A stretch of 64,000 bases of DNA from Alteromonas aquimaris (GCF_026183695.1 NZ_JAPFRD010000002.1:525559-589558); one strand, 5' to 3'. Counted from the stretch's first letter, positions 28,738 through 38,702 are shown. The notes: generated by a model not told the origin, from the letters alone. Translations and numbers: made by a program.

Positions 28738-30105
28738 ATGGCAAAACGTAAAACTGCTTACGTATGTACCGAGTGTGGTGCAGAGTTTCCTCGTTGGCAA
28801 GGGCAATGCAATGAATGCAAGGCGTGGAATACCATCAGCGAATTTGTGGTCAGCGCAAACAAAACCGCATCTCGCGATGCCACCATGGGCTACGCAGGTC
28901 AGACACAAGCCAAAGTGGAGTTACTCAACACAATCGATCTGGAAGCGCTGCCGCGGTTTGCATCCGGTTTTCGTGAATTAGATCGTGTGCTCGGTGGAGG
29001 TATCGTGCCAGGCTCAGCGATGTTGATCGGTGGCTCTCCCGGAGCGGGCAAAAGTACCTTACTGTTGCAGGTTATGTGTCATCTGGCGAAACAGAAAAAT
29101 GCACTTTACGTTACAGGTGAAGAATCGCTACAGCAAGTGGCAATGCGTGCCAAACGCCTGGGTTTGCCAGATGATAAATTGTTGATGTTGGCAGAGACCA
29201 ATGTTGAAACCATATGTGACCTCGCGAACGCGTATAACCCCGCCATAATGGTTATCGACTCTATACAGGTGATGCACGTTAGTGATGTACAATCTGCGCC
29301 AGGTAGCGTTTCTCAAGTTAGAGAATCAGCAGCCTACCTGACCCGTTTTGCTAAACAGCACCATATTGCCATGTTTATTGTTGGGCATGTGACGAAGGAT
29401 GGAAATCTGGCCGGCCCTAAGGTGTTAGAGCACTGCATTGACTGTTCGATGATGCTTGAAGGCGAAAGTGACGGGCGCTTTCGGACGTTACGCAGTCACA
29501 AAAACCGCTTTGGTGCAGTTAACGAATTAGGCGTATTCGGCATGACTGAAAAAGGGTTGAAGGAAGTGAGTAACCCTTCTGCCATATTTTTGAGCCGGGG
29601 TGAAAATCAATCCCCTGGATCCAGTGTGATGGTTGTGTGGGAAGGCACGCGGCCGTTGCTGGTCGAAATTCAGGCGTTGGTCGATTATTCGCAAATGGCA
29701 AACCCTCGACGTGTTGCAGTAGGGTTAGAACAGAATAGATTGTCAATGTTACTTGCCGTTTTACATCGTCACGGGGATGTTCAGATGAATGACCAGGATG
29801 TTTTTGTAAACGTAGTGGGCGGTGTGAAAGTGGCTGAAACCAGCGCTGATCTTGCTTTATTACTAGCCATTATTTCCAGTTTTCGGAATCGCGCCCTGCC
29901 ACGCGATATGATAATTTTCGGTGAGGTTGGGTTAGCGGGGGAAATACGCCCTGTGCCAAATGGAACTGAAAGAATAAGCGAAGCGGCCAAACATGGTTTT
30001 AAACGGGCGATCGTGCCTAAAGCTAATGCCCCCAAACAACCCATCAGTGGCATGAATGTTATCGCTGCCGCCCAATTAACCGATGCGTTAGAAGCGATCT
30101 TATAA
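28738..30105 (+). CDS. radA: DNA repair protein RadA/Sms
   Basis: A RecA-like, DnaB-type branch-migration ATPase of 455 residues. An N-terminal C4 zinc finger uses Cys10, 13, 24 and 27. The Walker A site is GGSPGAGKST (98-107), the RadA motif KNRFG lies in SHKNRFGAVNELGVFG, and the C-terminal part is a Lon-like domain. It is the downstream partner of serB in E. coli; here a minus-strand PilZ gene separates them. The neighbour downstream is a short PilZ protein in convergent orientation, 5 bases away. Confidence 0.96.
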   Translation: MAKRKTAYVCTECGAEFPRWQGQCNECKAWNTISEFVVSANKTASRDATMGYAGQTQAKVELLNTIDLEALPRFASGFRELDRVLGGGIVPGSAMLIGGSPGAGKSTLLLQVMCHLAKQKNALYVTGEESLQQVAMRAKRLGLPDDKLLMLAETNVETICDLANAYNPAIMVIDSIQVMHVSDVQSAPGSVSQVRESAAYLTRFAKQHHIAMFIVGHVTKDGNLAGPKVLEHCIDCSMMLEGESDGRFRTLRSHKNRFGAVNELGVFGMTEKGLKEVSNPSAIFLSRGENQSPGSSVMVVWEGTRPLLVEIQALVDYSQMANPRRVAVGLEQNRLSMLLAVLHRHGDVQMNDQDVFVNVVGGVKVAETSADLALLLAIISSFRNRALPRDMIIFGEVGLAGEIRPVPNGTERISEAAKHGFKRAIVPKANAPKQPISGMNVIAAAQLTDALEAIL

Positions 30106-30110
30106 GCGGG

Positions 30111-30518
30111 CTAAGCAGACTTGGCTAAGATGCCATCAATTAATGCGTTTAAGTCCTGGTCACTAAGACGGTTGTCACCACTATTTAACTGAATTAACCG
30201 TCTGAGTACCACTAAGTCTTCAATGTCAATATGATCGACTTTACACCCTATCAAGGTGTCTTCAATTCGAGGGTGGTTTAGCCGGTAGAGTTGTTGCAAT
30301 CGGGCTGTAATTGTCGGGCTGTCAGCGTTAGCTTGAAATTCGATAACGTAGGGTTCATGGCTGTCAAATGGTAAGGCTTCCACTGTTCGCTCGTTTACTT
30401 TTAAGCGTAATCCTTGTAGTGAAATATCCATCACTTCAACAGGTATACTGATATCCTGGTGACTAAGAGTACCAGAAGCACCGAGGGTGATTCGTTGATA
30501 TTGACGTTTATCTGTCAT
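30111..30518 (-). CDS. Single-domain PilZ protein
   Basis: A 135-residue protein that is almost entirely a PilZ domain: RQYQR (residues 5-9) supplies the RxxxR and DISLQG (31-36) the (D/N)xSxxG motif, followed by LRLKVNERT. It is likely a small cytosolic receptor of c-di-GMP. It converges on radA with only 5 bases between the stops, and is divergent from the tiny acidic gene at 30650. With the large gene at 26000, it gives two PilZ genes flanking radA. Confidence 0.85.
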   Translation of the reverse strand: MTDKRQYQRITLGASGTLSHQDISIPVEVMDISLQGLRLKVNERTVEALPFDSHEPYVIEFQANADSPTITARLQQLYRLNHPRIEDTLIGCKVDHIDIEDLVVLRRLIQLNSGDNRLSDQDLNALIDGILAKSA

Positions 30519-30602
30519 ATTTTTTGCCCAAACTTACATTACCTCACCTTTGTATTATAACCGGTGATGAAAAATCAACCTATTTGCACAATCAACCGTA
30601 TT

Positions 30603-30618
30603 TATACCATATATGGTA
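30603..30618. promoter_or_regulatory. 16-bp perfect palindrome, possible operator
   Basis: A(TACCATATATGGTA)T at 30604-30619 reads the same on both strands. It lies 31 bases before the ATG of the small acidic protein and about 90 bases from the start of the divergent PilZ gene. It could bind a dimeric regulator, or form a cruciform; the sequence alone does not tell. Confidence 0.4.
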
Positions 30619-30649
30619 TTATTATTATCTTTGTGAGAATGGAGTCGTT

Positions 30650-30817
30650 ATGAATTCAGATAAGCGGTCACCAACAGCACCTGAAGAAGAGCATGATATT
30701 CTGTCAGATCAAGATGCGGAGGCATCCAGCCCTGAGGATTCATCGGTGTGCGGGGAAGAAGATCCTGGGGTGGCGTTAGAAGAAATGGTCAGACATCAAA
30801 CGTCTGGTAATGAATAA
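30650..30817 (+). CDS. Small acidic protein of unknown function
   Basis: A 55-residue frame starting at ATG 30650 with GGAG about 5 bases upstream; an upstream extension to 30524 lacks a start of its own and crosses the palindrome at 30604. It has 16 Asp/Glu against three Lys/Arg, no hydrophobic stretch and a single Cys, so it should be soluble and probably unstructured. It is followed immediately by a strong terminator. I do not recognise a family. Confidence 0.55.
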   Translation: MNSDKRSPTAPEEEHDILSDQDAEASSPEDSSVCGEEDPGVALEEMVRHQTSGNE

Positions 30818-30851
30818 AAAAGTGCCGGGTTCAATGTTACCCGGCACTTTT
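30817..30851. terminator. Strong bidirectional terminator
   Basis: AAAAGTGCCGGGT and ACCCGGCACTTTT form an 11-13 bp GC-rich stem with a loop of about 8 bases and T/A tracts on both sides, between the small acidic gene and the convergent ettA gene. It should end both transcripts. Confidence 0.9.
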
Positions 30852-30870
30852 CTTCTTTAATCAATGAAAA

Positions 30871-32538
30871 CTATTTACTCATCCGTTTGTACTTGAGACG
30901 ATGAGGCTCTACTACATCTTGCCCATACGTGGCCTTCAGCCAGCTTTCATAGTCGTTGTAATTGCCTTCAAAGAAGTTAATTTTACCTTCATCGCGATAA
31001 TCAAGAATGTGCGTAGCTACCCGGTCAAGAAACCAGCGGTCATGGGATATCACCATGGCGCAGCCAGGAAATTCCAGCAACGCGTTTTCTAATGCGCGCA
31101 GAGTTTCAACATCCAAGTCATTGGTTGGCTCATCCAGCAATAGCACATTACCACCTGCTTTAAGGAGTTTAGCTAAATGTACGCGGTTGCGCTCACCCCC
31201 TGACAAGTCCTTGATAAACTTTTGCTGATCCGTTCCCTTAAAATTAAAACGGCTACAGTACGCACGACTGTTAATTTCAAAGTTTCCAATGCGGATAATA
31301 TCCTGATCATCGGAGATTTCTTTCCAAACAGTATTCTTACCATTCATATGGTCACGGAATTGATCAACGCTGGCTATCTGTACTGACTCACCGATTTCTA
31401 TGTTTCCTGCATCCGGCGTTTCCTGGCCGGTTAACATCCTGAATAGCGTCGATTTACCTGCACCGTTCGGACCAATAATGCCGACGATGGCTCCTTTCGG
31501 GACAGAAAATGACATATCATCGATCAGCACGCGATCACCATAGGATTTTTTCAAACCTTCAATGTCGATGACTTTGTCGCCCAAGCGTTCACCAGGGGGA
31601 ATAAACAATTCATTAGTTTCATTGCGTTTCTGATAGTCTCCCGTAGACATCTCTTCAAAACGAGACATCCGCGCTTTACTTTTAGCCTGACGACCTTTGG
31701 GGTTGGTGCGCACCCATTCCAGTTCCTGTTTAATCGATTTTTGGCGTGCCGATTCTATTTTCTCCTCTTGTTCAAGGCGTTTTTCTTTTTGCTCTAACCA
31801 GGAAGAGTAGTTACCTTCCCATGGAATACCGTGACCGCGGTCAAGTTCCAGGATCCATCCGGCAACGTTATCCAGAAAGTAGCGGTCGTGGGTAATAGCC
31901 ACCACAGTACCTTCGTAGTCATGTAAGAAACGTTCTAACCACGCTACTGATTCTGCGTCCAGGTGGTTGGTTGGTTCGTCTAGCAACAGCATATCGGGTT
32001 TTTCCAGCAGTAAACGGCAAAGAGCTACCCGTCGACGTTCACCACCAGAAAGCTTACTTACATCCGCATCCCAAGGAGGAAGACGGAGGGCATCTGCAGC
32101 ACGCTCTAACGCATTTTCTAAATTATGTCCGTCTTTTGCCTGAATAATGGCTTCCAGTTCTCCCTGCTCCTTTGCCAAGGCATCAAAATCCGCATCCGGA
32201 TCTGCATAAGCGGCGTAGACTTCATCCAGCCGTTTTAACGCATGCGCAACATCGGCTACGGCTTCTTCAATATTGCCGCGTACATCTTTAGATTCGTCGA
32301 GTTTTGGCTCTTGAGGCAGATAGCCGATATTAATACCAGGTTGTGCTCGAGCTTCTCCTTCTATATCTGTGTCTACACCCGCCATAATACGAAGTAAGGT
32401 GGACTTACCCGCACCGTTTAAACCTAACACGCCTATTTTAGCGCCGGGGAAGAAACTAAGTGATATATCTTTAAGAATATGCCGGTTAGGAGGAACAATT
32501 TTCCCTACCCGGTGCATTGTGTAAACGTATTGAGACAT
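30871..32538 (-). CDS. ettA: Energy-dependent translational throttle protein EttA
   Basis: An ABC-F ATPase that binds the ribosomal E site and gates translation by the ATP/ADP ratio. The ATG at 32538 gives 555 residues, the same as E. coli EttA; the ATG at 32559 would add seven untypical residues. Two ABC domains are present, with Walker A GLNGAGKST and GPNGAGKST, signatures LSGGERRR and LSGGERNR, plus the arm and toe regions. The order smp, serB, radA, ettA parallels E. coli ytjB-serB-radA-nadR-ettA. Confidence 0.96.
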   Translation of the reverse strand: MSQYVYTMHRVGKIVPPNRHILKDISLSFFPGAKIGVLGLNGAGKSTLLRIMAGVDTDIEGEARAQPGINIGYLPQEPKLDESKDVRGNIEEAVADVAHALKRLDEVYAAYADPDADFDALAKEQGELEAIIQAKDGHNLENALERAADALRLPPWDADVSKLSGGERRRVALCRLLLEKPDMLLLDEPTNHLDAESVAWLERFLHDYEGTVVAITHDRYFLDNVAGWILELDRGHGIPWEGNYSSWLEQKEKRLEQEEKIESARQKSIKQELEWVRTNPKGRQAKSKARMSRFEEMSTGDYQKRNETNELFIPPGERLGDKVIDIEGLKKSYGDRVLIDDMSFSVPKGAIVGIIGPNGAGKSTLFRMLTGQETPDAGNIEIGESVQIASVDQFRDHMNGKNTVWKEISDDQDIIRIGNFEINSRAYCSRFNFKGTDQQKFIKDLSGGERNRVHLAKLLKAGGNVLLLDEPTNDLDVETLRALENALLEFPGCAMVISHDRWFLDRVATHILDYRDEGKINFFEGNYNDYESWLKATYGQDVVEPHRLKYKRMSK

Positions 32539-32737
32539 AACGAGTCCTTGCCAAAACAAAGGTGTATTGTAATCGTTTATACCCTAAAGCTGCCAGAGCG
32601 ATACCCGATTAACCTGATCAACTGATGTATTTTTAACCGTAATGATAGTCAAGTGTTGTTTTTTCAAGATCAAAACAGGACGACTGCTGGGATTTACAGT
32701 ACCATATGCCCAATATTTTACGAAAGGAAGTTGCCTT

Positions 32738-33781
32738 ATGCCTCAGAACAATAAAAGTTTTTCATTATCTGAACTTGCCGCCATTGCAGGTGGACAGGTT
32801 AAAGGGCGTACGGATGTGGTGATTTTTGGTGTAGGCACATTGGAGGGGGCAACCGCGCGACATATCTCGTTCTTGACCAATGCTAAATACAAATCTCAGT
32901 TAGCCACTACTAATGCTGGGGCGGTTATCTTGCCCGAGAAATTTGCTGAGTCGGTTGACTTACCAGCCATTGTACACCCTAATCCCCACGCAGCTTTCGC
33001 TAAAATAGCCCAAGCATTTGATATCACACCAAAGCTGGCTACCTCCATTCACTCCTCTGTACACATTGATGAGACGGCGACAATCGGAAAAAATGTTGCG
33101 ATGGGTCCTAATGTGGTGATCGGTAAAAAGGCGGTGGTGGGTGCTGACGTAACAATCGGGGCGAATACGGTAGTGGGTGAAGGCGTTAAAATCGGCGAAA
33201 ACAGCGTGATTCACCCCAATGTCACCCTCTATCATCATGTAAAACTAGGCAAGCGGGTGATGGTCCATAGTCAGACAGTCATTGGAGCAGATGGTTTTGG
33301 TTATGCGAATGATAAAGGAACTTGGCTGGCTATTCCTCAAACAGGGTCAGTAGAAATAGGTGATGACACCCAGATTGGTGCGGCTGTTACCATCGACCGC
33401 GGCGCGCTCGAAGATACCGTAATTGGTACAAATGTGATCATTGATGATCAGGTTCATATTGGTCATAACTGTGTTGTAGGTGATAACACCTGTATCTGTG
33501 GTACTAGTGGGTTGGCTGGTAGCGTTAAGGTAGGCAAAGGCGTCATTATCGGCGGCGGAGTGGGGGTCAACGGACACATAACGATATGTGATAACGTTCA
33601 GATTACTGGATTTTCTATGGTAGTAAGTGATATCACCGAGCCTGGCGTGTATTCCTCTGGTCAACCTGCTATGGCGAATCGAGACTGGCGAAAAACGACC
33701 GTAAGAATGCGTCAAATCGATGCCCTGTTTGACCGGGTTAAAAAGTTGGAAAATCAGTTTACTTCTGAAGTAAACAAATAA
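32738..33781 (+). CDS. lpxD: UDP-3-O-(3-hydroxyacyl)glucosamine N-acyltransferase LpxD
   Basis: LpxD adds the second acyl chain in lipid A synthesis. From the ATG at 32738 (AGGAAG 8 bases upstream) it has 347 residues. A uridine-binding N-terminal domain (ISFLTNAKYKSQL) precedes a left-handed beta-helix of hexapeptide repeats; the catalytic His lies in DDQVHIGHNC. It is not next to bamA, skp, fabZ or lpxA as in the usual cluster. It may be a second copy or the only one; its place next to ettA and glyA is unusual. Confidence 0.93.
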   Translation: MPQNNKSFSLSELAAIAGGQVKGRTDVVIFGVGTLEGATARHISFLTNAKYKSQLATTNAGAVILPEKFAESVDLPAIVHPNPHAAFAKIAQAFDITPKLATSIHSSVHIDETATIGKNVAMGPNVVIGKKAVVGADVTIGANTVVGEGVKIGENSVIHPNVTLYHHVKLGKRVMVHSQTVIGADGFGYANDKGTWLAIPQTGSVEIGDDTQIGAAVTIDRGALEDTVIGTNVIIDDQVHIGHNCVVGDNTCICGTSGLAGSVKVGKGVIIGGGVGVNGHITICDNVQITGFSMVVSDITEPGVYSSGQPAMANRDWRKTTVRMRQIDALFDRVKKLENQFTSEVNK

Positions 33782-33909
33782 CACATCGCAAAAACACCTA
33801 AGCAAATGACCATGGATGCCGAGATTCGACCACAAATCGGTATACATGCGGGGCAAAATGAATAGAATAGGCGTTCAATTTATGCCTTCTAACGTATTAA
33901 GGAGTCTTC

Positions 33910-35166
33910 ATGTTACGTCGTGAACTGACCATCGCTGATTTTGATCCTGAATTAGCGGACGCTATCGCTAAAGAAAATGAGCGTCAGGAACATCATATCG
34001 AGCTTATCGCATCGGAAAACTATTGTAGTCCACGGGTAATGGAAGCGCAGGGTTCACAACTTACGAATAAATACGCAGAAGGTTATCCTGGCAAGCGTTA
34101 CTACGGTGGCTGCGAGCATGTCGATGTGGTTGAACAACTGGCAATCGACCGGGCCAAAGAATTATTTGGGGCAGATTATGCAAACGTCCAGCCTCACTCG
34201 GGTTCTCAAGCTAATTCTGCCGCTTTCATGGCGCTTCTTGACGCCGGCGATACGGTATTAGGTATGAGCCTTTCAGAAGGCGGACACCTGACTCACGGAT
34301 CAAAAGTTAATTTCTCAGGTAAAACGTATAATGCGATTCAATACGGTTTGGATCAGGCCACTGGGGAAATTGATTACGATCAGGTCCAGGCATTGGCTAA
34401 TGAGCACAAACCGAAAATGATAATTGGTGGCTTCTCAGCTTATTCAGGTGTCGTTAATTGGCAGCGTTTCCGTGAAATAGCTGACAGTGTAGGGGCCTAT
34501 TTACTGGTAGATATGGCACATGTTGCTGGTTTAATCGCAGCTGGTATCTATCCCAATCCACTTCCTCACGCCCATGTAGTGACCACTACAACCCATAAAA
34601 CGCTGGCGGGTCCACGCAGTGGACTTATTCTTTCATCGTGTGGTGACGAAACCATCTATAAGAAATTAAACAGCTCAGTCTTTCCAGGCAACCAAGGTGG
34701 ACCACTGTGTCACATTATTGCTGCTAAAGCGGTGGCATTTAAAGAAGCTTTGCAACCAGAATTTAAAGAGTATCAGCAGCAGGTAGTGAAGAACGCCAAA
34801 GCGATGGTTGAGGTAATGCAGCAGCGTGGATACAAAATTGTTTCGAACGGCACTCATAACCACTTATTCCTACTTGATTTAATTGATAAAGATATAACCG
34901 GTAAAGATGCAGATGCAGCGCTAGGACGCGCGAACATCACAGTCAATAAGAACTCAGTTCCCAACGACCCGCGCTCACCGTTTGTCACCAGTGGTCTGCG
35001 GATTGGTAGTCCGGCGATTACCCGTCGAGGCTTTAAGGAAGAGGAGTCGAAACAGGTTGCGAACTGGATGTGCGATGTGCTGGATAATATGGGGGACGAG
35101 TCTGTCATTGAGAGCATTAAACAGGAAGTTGTGCAATTGTGTAAGGCGCACCCCGTATACGCCTAG
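33910..35166 (+). CDS. glyA: Serine hydroxymethyltransferase
   Basis: A PLP enzyme that converts serine and tetrahydrofolate to glycine and 5,10-methylene-THF. The 418-residue length, [34 protein letters not shown] near the N-terminus and the PLP-lysine segment [16 protein letters not shown] are typical. An AAGGAG site precedes the ATG at 33910. The 128-base upstream gap lacks a glycine riboswitch. Followed by a hairpin, then nrdR. Confidence 0.97.
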   Translation: MLRRELTIADFDPELADAIAKENERQEHHIELIASENYCSPRVMEAQGSQLTNKYAEGYPGKRYYGGCEHVDVVEQLAIDRAKELFGADYANVQPHSGSQANSAAFMALLDAGDTVLGMSLSEGGHLTHGSKVNFSGKTYNAIQYGLDQATGEIDYDQVQALANEHKPKMIIGGFSAYSGVVNWQRFREIADSVGAYLLVDMAHVAGLIAAGIYPNPLPHAHVVTTTTHKTLAGPRSGLILSSCGDETIYKKLNSSVFPGNQGGPLCHIIAAKAVAFKEALQPEFKEYQQQVVKNAKAMVEVMQQRGYKIVSNGTHNHLFLLDLIDKDITGKDADAALGRANITVNKNSVPNDPRSPFVTSGLRIGSPAITRRGFKEEESKQVANWMCDVLDNMGDESVIESIKQEVVQLCKAHPVYA

Positions 35167-35185
35167 TTTTTGCTAATATTATATT

Positions 35186-35206
35186 GCTACCTCAATAGGA
35201 GGTAGC
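35186..35206 (+). terminator. Hairpin after glyA
   Basis: GCTACCTC at 35186-35193 pairs exactly with GAGGTAGC at 35199-35206 over a 5-base loop, followed by only a weak T-run (ATTT). It may end glyA transcription or act as an attenuating hairpin ahead of nrdR. Confidence 0.55.
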
Positions 35207-35223
35207 ATTTATCGAGATTCATT

Positions 35224-35673
35224 ATGTTTTGCCCATTCTGTTCTGCACAGGAAACTAAAGTAATCGATTCCAGACTTGTTGCGGAGGGGCAGCAGGTACG
35301 TCGACGTCGCGAATGTCTTGAGTGCCATGAAAGATTCACCACCTTTGAAAATGCAGAATTGGTGATGCCCAGAGTGATAAAACGTGATGGTTCACGAGAG
35401 CCCTTTAATGAAGAGAAATTAAGGGCAGGATTACAACGGGCATTGGAAAAACGTCCCGTTAGTACCGAAAAAATTGAACAGTGTATACTGTCGTTGAAAT
35501 CACAGCTCAGAGCGACAGGGGAGCGGGAAGTCTCCAGTCAATTCTTAGGCAACCTCATTATGAACGCACTTAAGGAACTGGATAAGGTGGCGTATGTGCG
35601 GTTTGCTTCAGTATATCGTTCCTTTGAAGACATCAAAGAGTTTGGCGAAGAAATCGCCAAACTAAATGATTAA
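35224..35673 (+). CDS. nrdR: Transcriptional repressor NrdR
   Basis: A 149-residue ATP/dATP-responsive repressor of ribonucleotide reductase genes. The N-terminal zinc ribbon uses Cys3, Cys6, Cys31 and Cys34 (MFCPFC and CLECH), followed by [17 protein letters not shown] and the ATP-cone ([16 protein letters not shown]). The start overlaps nothing; the end overlaps ribD by 8 bases. nrdR directly before ribD is a very common gene pair. Confidence 0.96.
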   Translation: MFCPFCSAQETKVIDSRLVAEGQQVRRRRECLECHERFTTFENAELVMPRVIKRDGSREPFNEEKLRAGLQRALEKRPVSTEKIEQCILSLKSQLRATGEREVSSQFLGNLIMNALKELDKVAYVRFASVYRSFEDIKEFGEEIAKLND

Positions 35674-36802
35674 CGCTATGTCGTTCATCACTGAATCCTC
35701 ACCTTGTAAAGACTACTATTGGATGGGAAAAGCCATCCAGCTGGCACAGAAAGGAAGGTACACCACCCCTCCCAATCCAAATGTGGGCTGTGTCATTGTT
35801 GATAGCAGACAAAAGTGTGTAGGTACTGGTTACCATGTTCAAGCTGGAACGCCTCATGCCGAAGTACATGCGCTGAATCAAGCAGGGGGTCGAGCCAAAG
35901 GCGCTACAGCCTACGTGACGTTGGAACCATGTAGCCACTTCGGTAGAACTCCCCCATGTGCCGATGCGTTGATTCAGGCAGGAATTGCAAGGGTAGTGGT
36001 GGCGATGACCGACCCAAACCCACTAGTGAGTGGGCAGGGGATCGCCAAGCTGCAACAAGCAGGCATTAAGGTGGTGAGTGATGTGATGGCGGCACAGGCT
36101 GCTGAACTGAACACTGGCTACATCAAACGTATGATGCAGGGGAAGCCGTTCGTTACTGTAAAACTTGCCACCAGTGTGGATGGGAAAATTGCTCTGGCCA
36201 ATGGCGAAAGTCAGTGGATTACGGGACCTGAAGCACGAAATGATGTCCATCGACATCGCGCCGCATGTTCGGCCATTCTTACTGGCTCCGGAACCGTATT
36301 GAAAGACAACCCAAGCTTACTGGTCAGGCGGGATGAAGCGAAAATTCATGATTATCCATTAGCAGATATACGACAACCTTTGCGGGTAGTCGTTGATTCA
36401 AAAGGAATCATTCCAGCTCATTCGCAATTACTTTGCGATGGCTATCCGACCCTTATTGCAGCCGCCAATCCAGCTGAATCGTTGGCTGGAGCGGACATTG
36501 AGGTTATACCAAACGCTGAGGGTAGGAAGGTTTGCCTGGAAAATTTGCTTGTTGTCTTAGGTGAGCGCCAACTGAATCATATTTGGGTAGAAGCAGGCCC
36601 AGGGTTAACTGGAGCGTTGTTTCAGGCAGGGCTAGTGGACGAACTGATTGTTTATCAGGCTCCGGTTATCTTAGGTGACAAAGCCATATCCATGGTGAAC
36701 ACGCCGGACTTCACAGAGTTGAATCAAGCGTGTTCACTTTCGTTAAAGCAGTTACGTCAGGTCGGTAATGACATTAAAATGACCTTTAGTGTAACGGCTT
36801 AA
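35666..36802 (+). CDS. ribD: Riboflavin deaminase/reductase RibD
   Basis: A bifunctional enzyme for steps two and three of riboflavin synthesis from GTP. The 378 residues hold an N-terminal deaminase with zinc ligands HAE and [11 protein letters not shown], and a C-terminal NADPH-dependent reductase ([26 protein letters not shown]). The ATG at 35666 overlaps nrdR; the ATG at 35678 is an alternative start. Cotranscribed with ribE, ribBX, ribH, nusB, thiL and pgpA. Confidence 0.95.
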   Translation: MINAMSFITESSPCKDYYWMGKAIQLAQKGRYTTPPNPNVGCVIVDSRQKCVGTGYHVQAGTPHAEVHALNQAGGRAKGATAYVTLEPCSHFGRTPPCADALIQAGIARVVVAMTDPNPLVSGQGIAKLQQAGIKVVSDVMAAQAAELNTGYIKRMMQGKPFVTVKLATSVDGKIALANGESQWITGPEARNDVHRHRAACSAILTGSGTVLKDNPSLLVRRDEAKIHDYPLADIRQPLRVVVDSKGIIPAHSQLLCDGYPTLIAAANPAESLAGADIEVIPNAEGRKVCLENLLVVLGERQLNHIWVEAGPGLTGALFQAGLVDELIVYQAPVILGDKAISMVNTPDFTELNQACSLSLKQLRQVGNDIKMTFSVTA

Positions 36803-36829
36803 TTAAATCAACAACAAAGCGAAGATTGT

Positions 36830-37492
36830 ATGTTTACCGGAATCATTCAGGCCCTTGGAACCATTAGTGCGTTGGAAAATAAAGGTTCGGATATTCGCCT
36901 GACGGTTGAGTCAGCCGGTTTGAATATGGCAGATGTGAAAATGGGCGACAGTATCGCAACGAATGGTGTTTGCCTTACGGTGGTCGATTTTAGCGATTCC
37001 CATTACCAGGCAGATGTCTCATCCGAAACCGTTAAGCACACGGGTTTCGCCGAATATAAAGCGGGCACTCGGGTAAATCTTGAACTGGCTATGCGGCCTA
37101 TGGATCGCTTTGGTGGGCATATTGTGTCAGGTCATGTTGATGGCACTGGCAAGGTAACGAGAATTGCCGAACATAAAGATTACATCGAAGTGTGGATTAA
37201 AGCCCCTGATGAACTTGCTAAATATATAGCCCATAAAGGCAGTATAACGGTTGATGGCGTAAGTTTAACTGTTAACGAAGTGAACGGTGCAGAATTTATG
37301 CTTTGGATTATACCCCACACCCTAAAAGAAACGGTGATTGGCGAATATGGTATTGGCACACGAGTTAACCTTGAAGTTGATCTTATCGCCCGTTATTTGG
37401 AGCGCTTATTACTCGGTGAAAAAGCTTCACAAACAACCGCCAGCGGTATCAATATGGCATTTTTAGCCGAACACGGATTTTTAAAAAAATAA
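36830..37492 (+). CDS. ribE: Riboflavin synthase, alpha subunit
   Basis: Converts two molecules of 6,7-dimethyl-8-ribityllumazine to riboflavin. The 220-residue protein has two repeated lumazine-binding barrels, each opening with a related segment: [12 protein letters not shown]...[14 protein letters not shown] and [13 protein letters not shown]...[15 protein letters not shown]. It lies between ribD and ribBX. Confidence 0.96.
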   Translation: MFTGIIQALGTISALENKGSDIRLTVESAGLNMADVKMGDSIATNGVCLTVVDFSDSHYQADVSSETVKHTGFAEYKAGTRVNLELAMRPMDRFGGHIVSGHVDGTGKVTRIAEHKDYIEVWIKAPDELAKYIAHKGSITVDGVSLTVNEVNGAEFMLWIIPHTLKETVIGEYGIGTRVNLEVDLIARYLERLLLGEKASQTTASGINMAFLAEHGFLKK

Positions 37493-37526
37493 CTCCCTAC
37501 ATTCCTTAAAGCAAAAAAGTATTTAT

Positions 37527-38627
37527 ATGGCATTAAACACAACAGCAGAAATAATAGACGATATAAGACAGGGTAAGATGGTCATTCTGATGGATGATGA
37601 AGATCGAGAGAACGAAGGCGATCTCATCATGGCTGCTGAACATGTAAATGCGGAGGCCATCAACTTTATGGTCACGCATGCGCGTGGATTAGTATGTCTA
37701 CCCATGACGACTGAACGTTGTAAGCGACTTAAGCTACCGCTGATGGTCGATAAAAATGAAGCGCAATTTTCCACTAACTTCACTGTGTCCATTGAGGCGG
37801 CACGCGGCGTGTCCACGGGTATTTCAGCCGCAGACAGGGCAACTACTATTCTTGCCGCAGTGCACCCGCGTGCCGAGTCTACTGATATCGTACAACCAGG
37901 GCATATTTTTCCCCTCATTGCCAAAGAAGGCGGGGTGCTAAATCGTGCCGGGCATACTGAAGCTGGGGTAGATTTGGCGCGTCTGGCGGGTTGCGAGCCC
38001 GCGGCAGTGATTGTCGAAATTCTCAATGAAGACGGTAGCATGGCAAGACGTCCTGAATTGGAAAAGTTTGCCCAGAAACATAATTTAAAAATCGGCACGA
38101 TAGCGGACCTGATTGAATATCGTAACTTAAATGAAACCACCATCGAAAAAGTCGCCGAATGCAAGCTGCCCACAGAGTACGGTGATTTTGAGCTACACAC
38201 GTTTAAAGATGTGATTGACAACCAGATTCATTTTGCCTTGAAAAAAGGGCCTGTGACCGAAGAAGAACCGACCTTAGTAAGAGTCCATCTGCATAATACA
38301 TTAAGCGATTTGTTGGGATCTACGCGAGCAATTAATCGCTCTATGACGTTACCGCAGGCAATGACTCGAATTGCGAATGAAGGAGGGGTACTTGTGGTCT
38401 TGGGTAAAGAGGAAAACCTGGAAAATCAGGTTAAACGATTTGCTGCAATAGATCGCGGCGAAGAAGATGCCGGAGCAGAATGGAAGGGTTCTTCACGAAC
38501 CGTTGGGGTAGGCAGTCAAATTCTTGCTACACTAGGTGTGAAGAAAATGCGTTTGCTAAGTAAGCCAATAAAATACCACGCATTGTCTGGGTTTGGTCTG
38601 GAAGTAGTTGAATATATCCACGATTAA
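37527..38627 (+). CDS. ribBX: RibBX: DHBP synthase with a degenerate GTP cyclohydrolase II-like domain
   Basis: The N-terminal ~200 residues are a complete 3,4-dihydroxy-2-butanone-4-phosphate synthase ([45 protein letters not shown]). The C-terminal 160 residues are collinear with GTP cyclohydrolase II but lack every zinc-binding Cys: where RibA has C-x10-C-x-C, this protein reads [20 protein letters not shown]. The RibA catalytic part is also replaced. This matches the RibBX variant described in Proteobacteria such as Shewanella, in which a separate ribA supplies cyclohydrolase. The DHBP activity should be intact; the extension is probably not a cyclohydrolase. Confidence 0.93.
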   Translation: MALNTTAEIIDDIRQGKMVILMDDEDRENEGDLIMAAEHVNAEAINFMVTHARGLVCLPMTTERCKRLKLPLMVDKNEAQFSTNFTVSIEAARGVSTGISAADRATTILAAVHPRAESTDIVQPGHIFPLIAKEGGVLNRAGHTEAGVDLARLAGCEPAAVIVEILNEDGSMARRPELEKFAQKHNLKIGTIADLIEYRNLNETTIEKVAECKLPTEYGDFELHTFKDVIDNQIHFALKKGPVTEEEPTLVRVHLHNTLSDLLGSTRAINRSMTLPQAMTRIANEGGVLVVLGKEENLENQVKRFAAIDRGEEDAGAEWKGSSRTVGVGSQILATLGVKKMRLLSKPIKYHALSGFGLEVVEYIHD

Positions 38628-38663
38628 AGTAGGGGATCATTTCGTATCCCCGTCAACAAATTG

Positions 38664-38672
38664 TGCTATACT
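38664..38672 (+). promoter_or_regulatory. Candidate promoter of ribH-nusB operon
   Basis: TGCTATACT at 38664-38672 is an extended -10 box, followed by a GC-rich discriminator (GCGCGCC). The -35 is poor. It lies about 30 bases before the ribH start, so ribH-nusB-thiL-pgpA can be transcribed apart from the ribD-ribE-ribBX part. Confidence 0.5.
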
Positions 38673-38702
38673 GCGCGCCGTTTTTCTATAGGAAGTGAAA
38701 TC

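Noticed and set aside
33782..33909. Glycine riboswitch before glyA
   Set aside because: The 128-base gap has no tandem aptamer pattern; only an AAGGAG site is seen.
35167..36829. FMN riboswitch in the riboflavin cluster
   Set aside because: ribD overlaps nrdR and only 27 bases precede ribE, so there is no room for the element; none of its conserved blocks is seen.
37523..38221. 232-codon open frame antisense to ribBX
   Set aside because: Its reading is a shadow of a well-supported gene; it has no start signal and a Ser-rich, unnatural composition.
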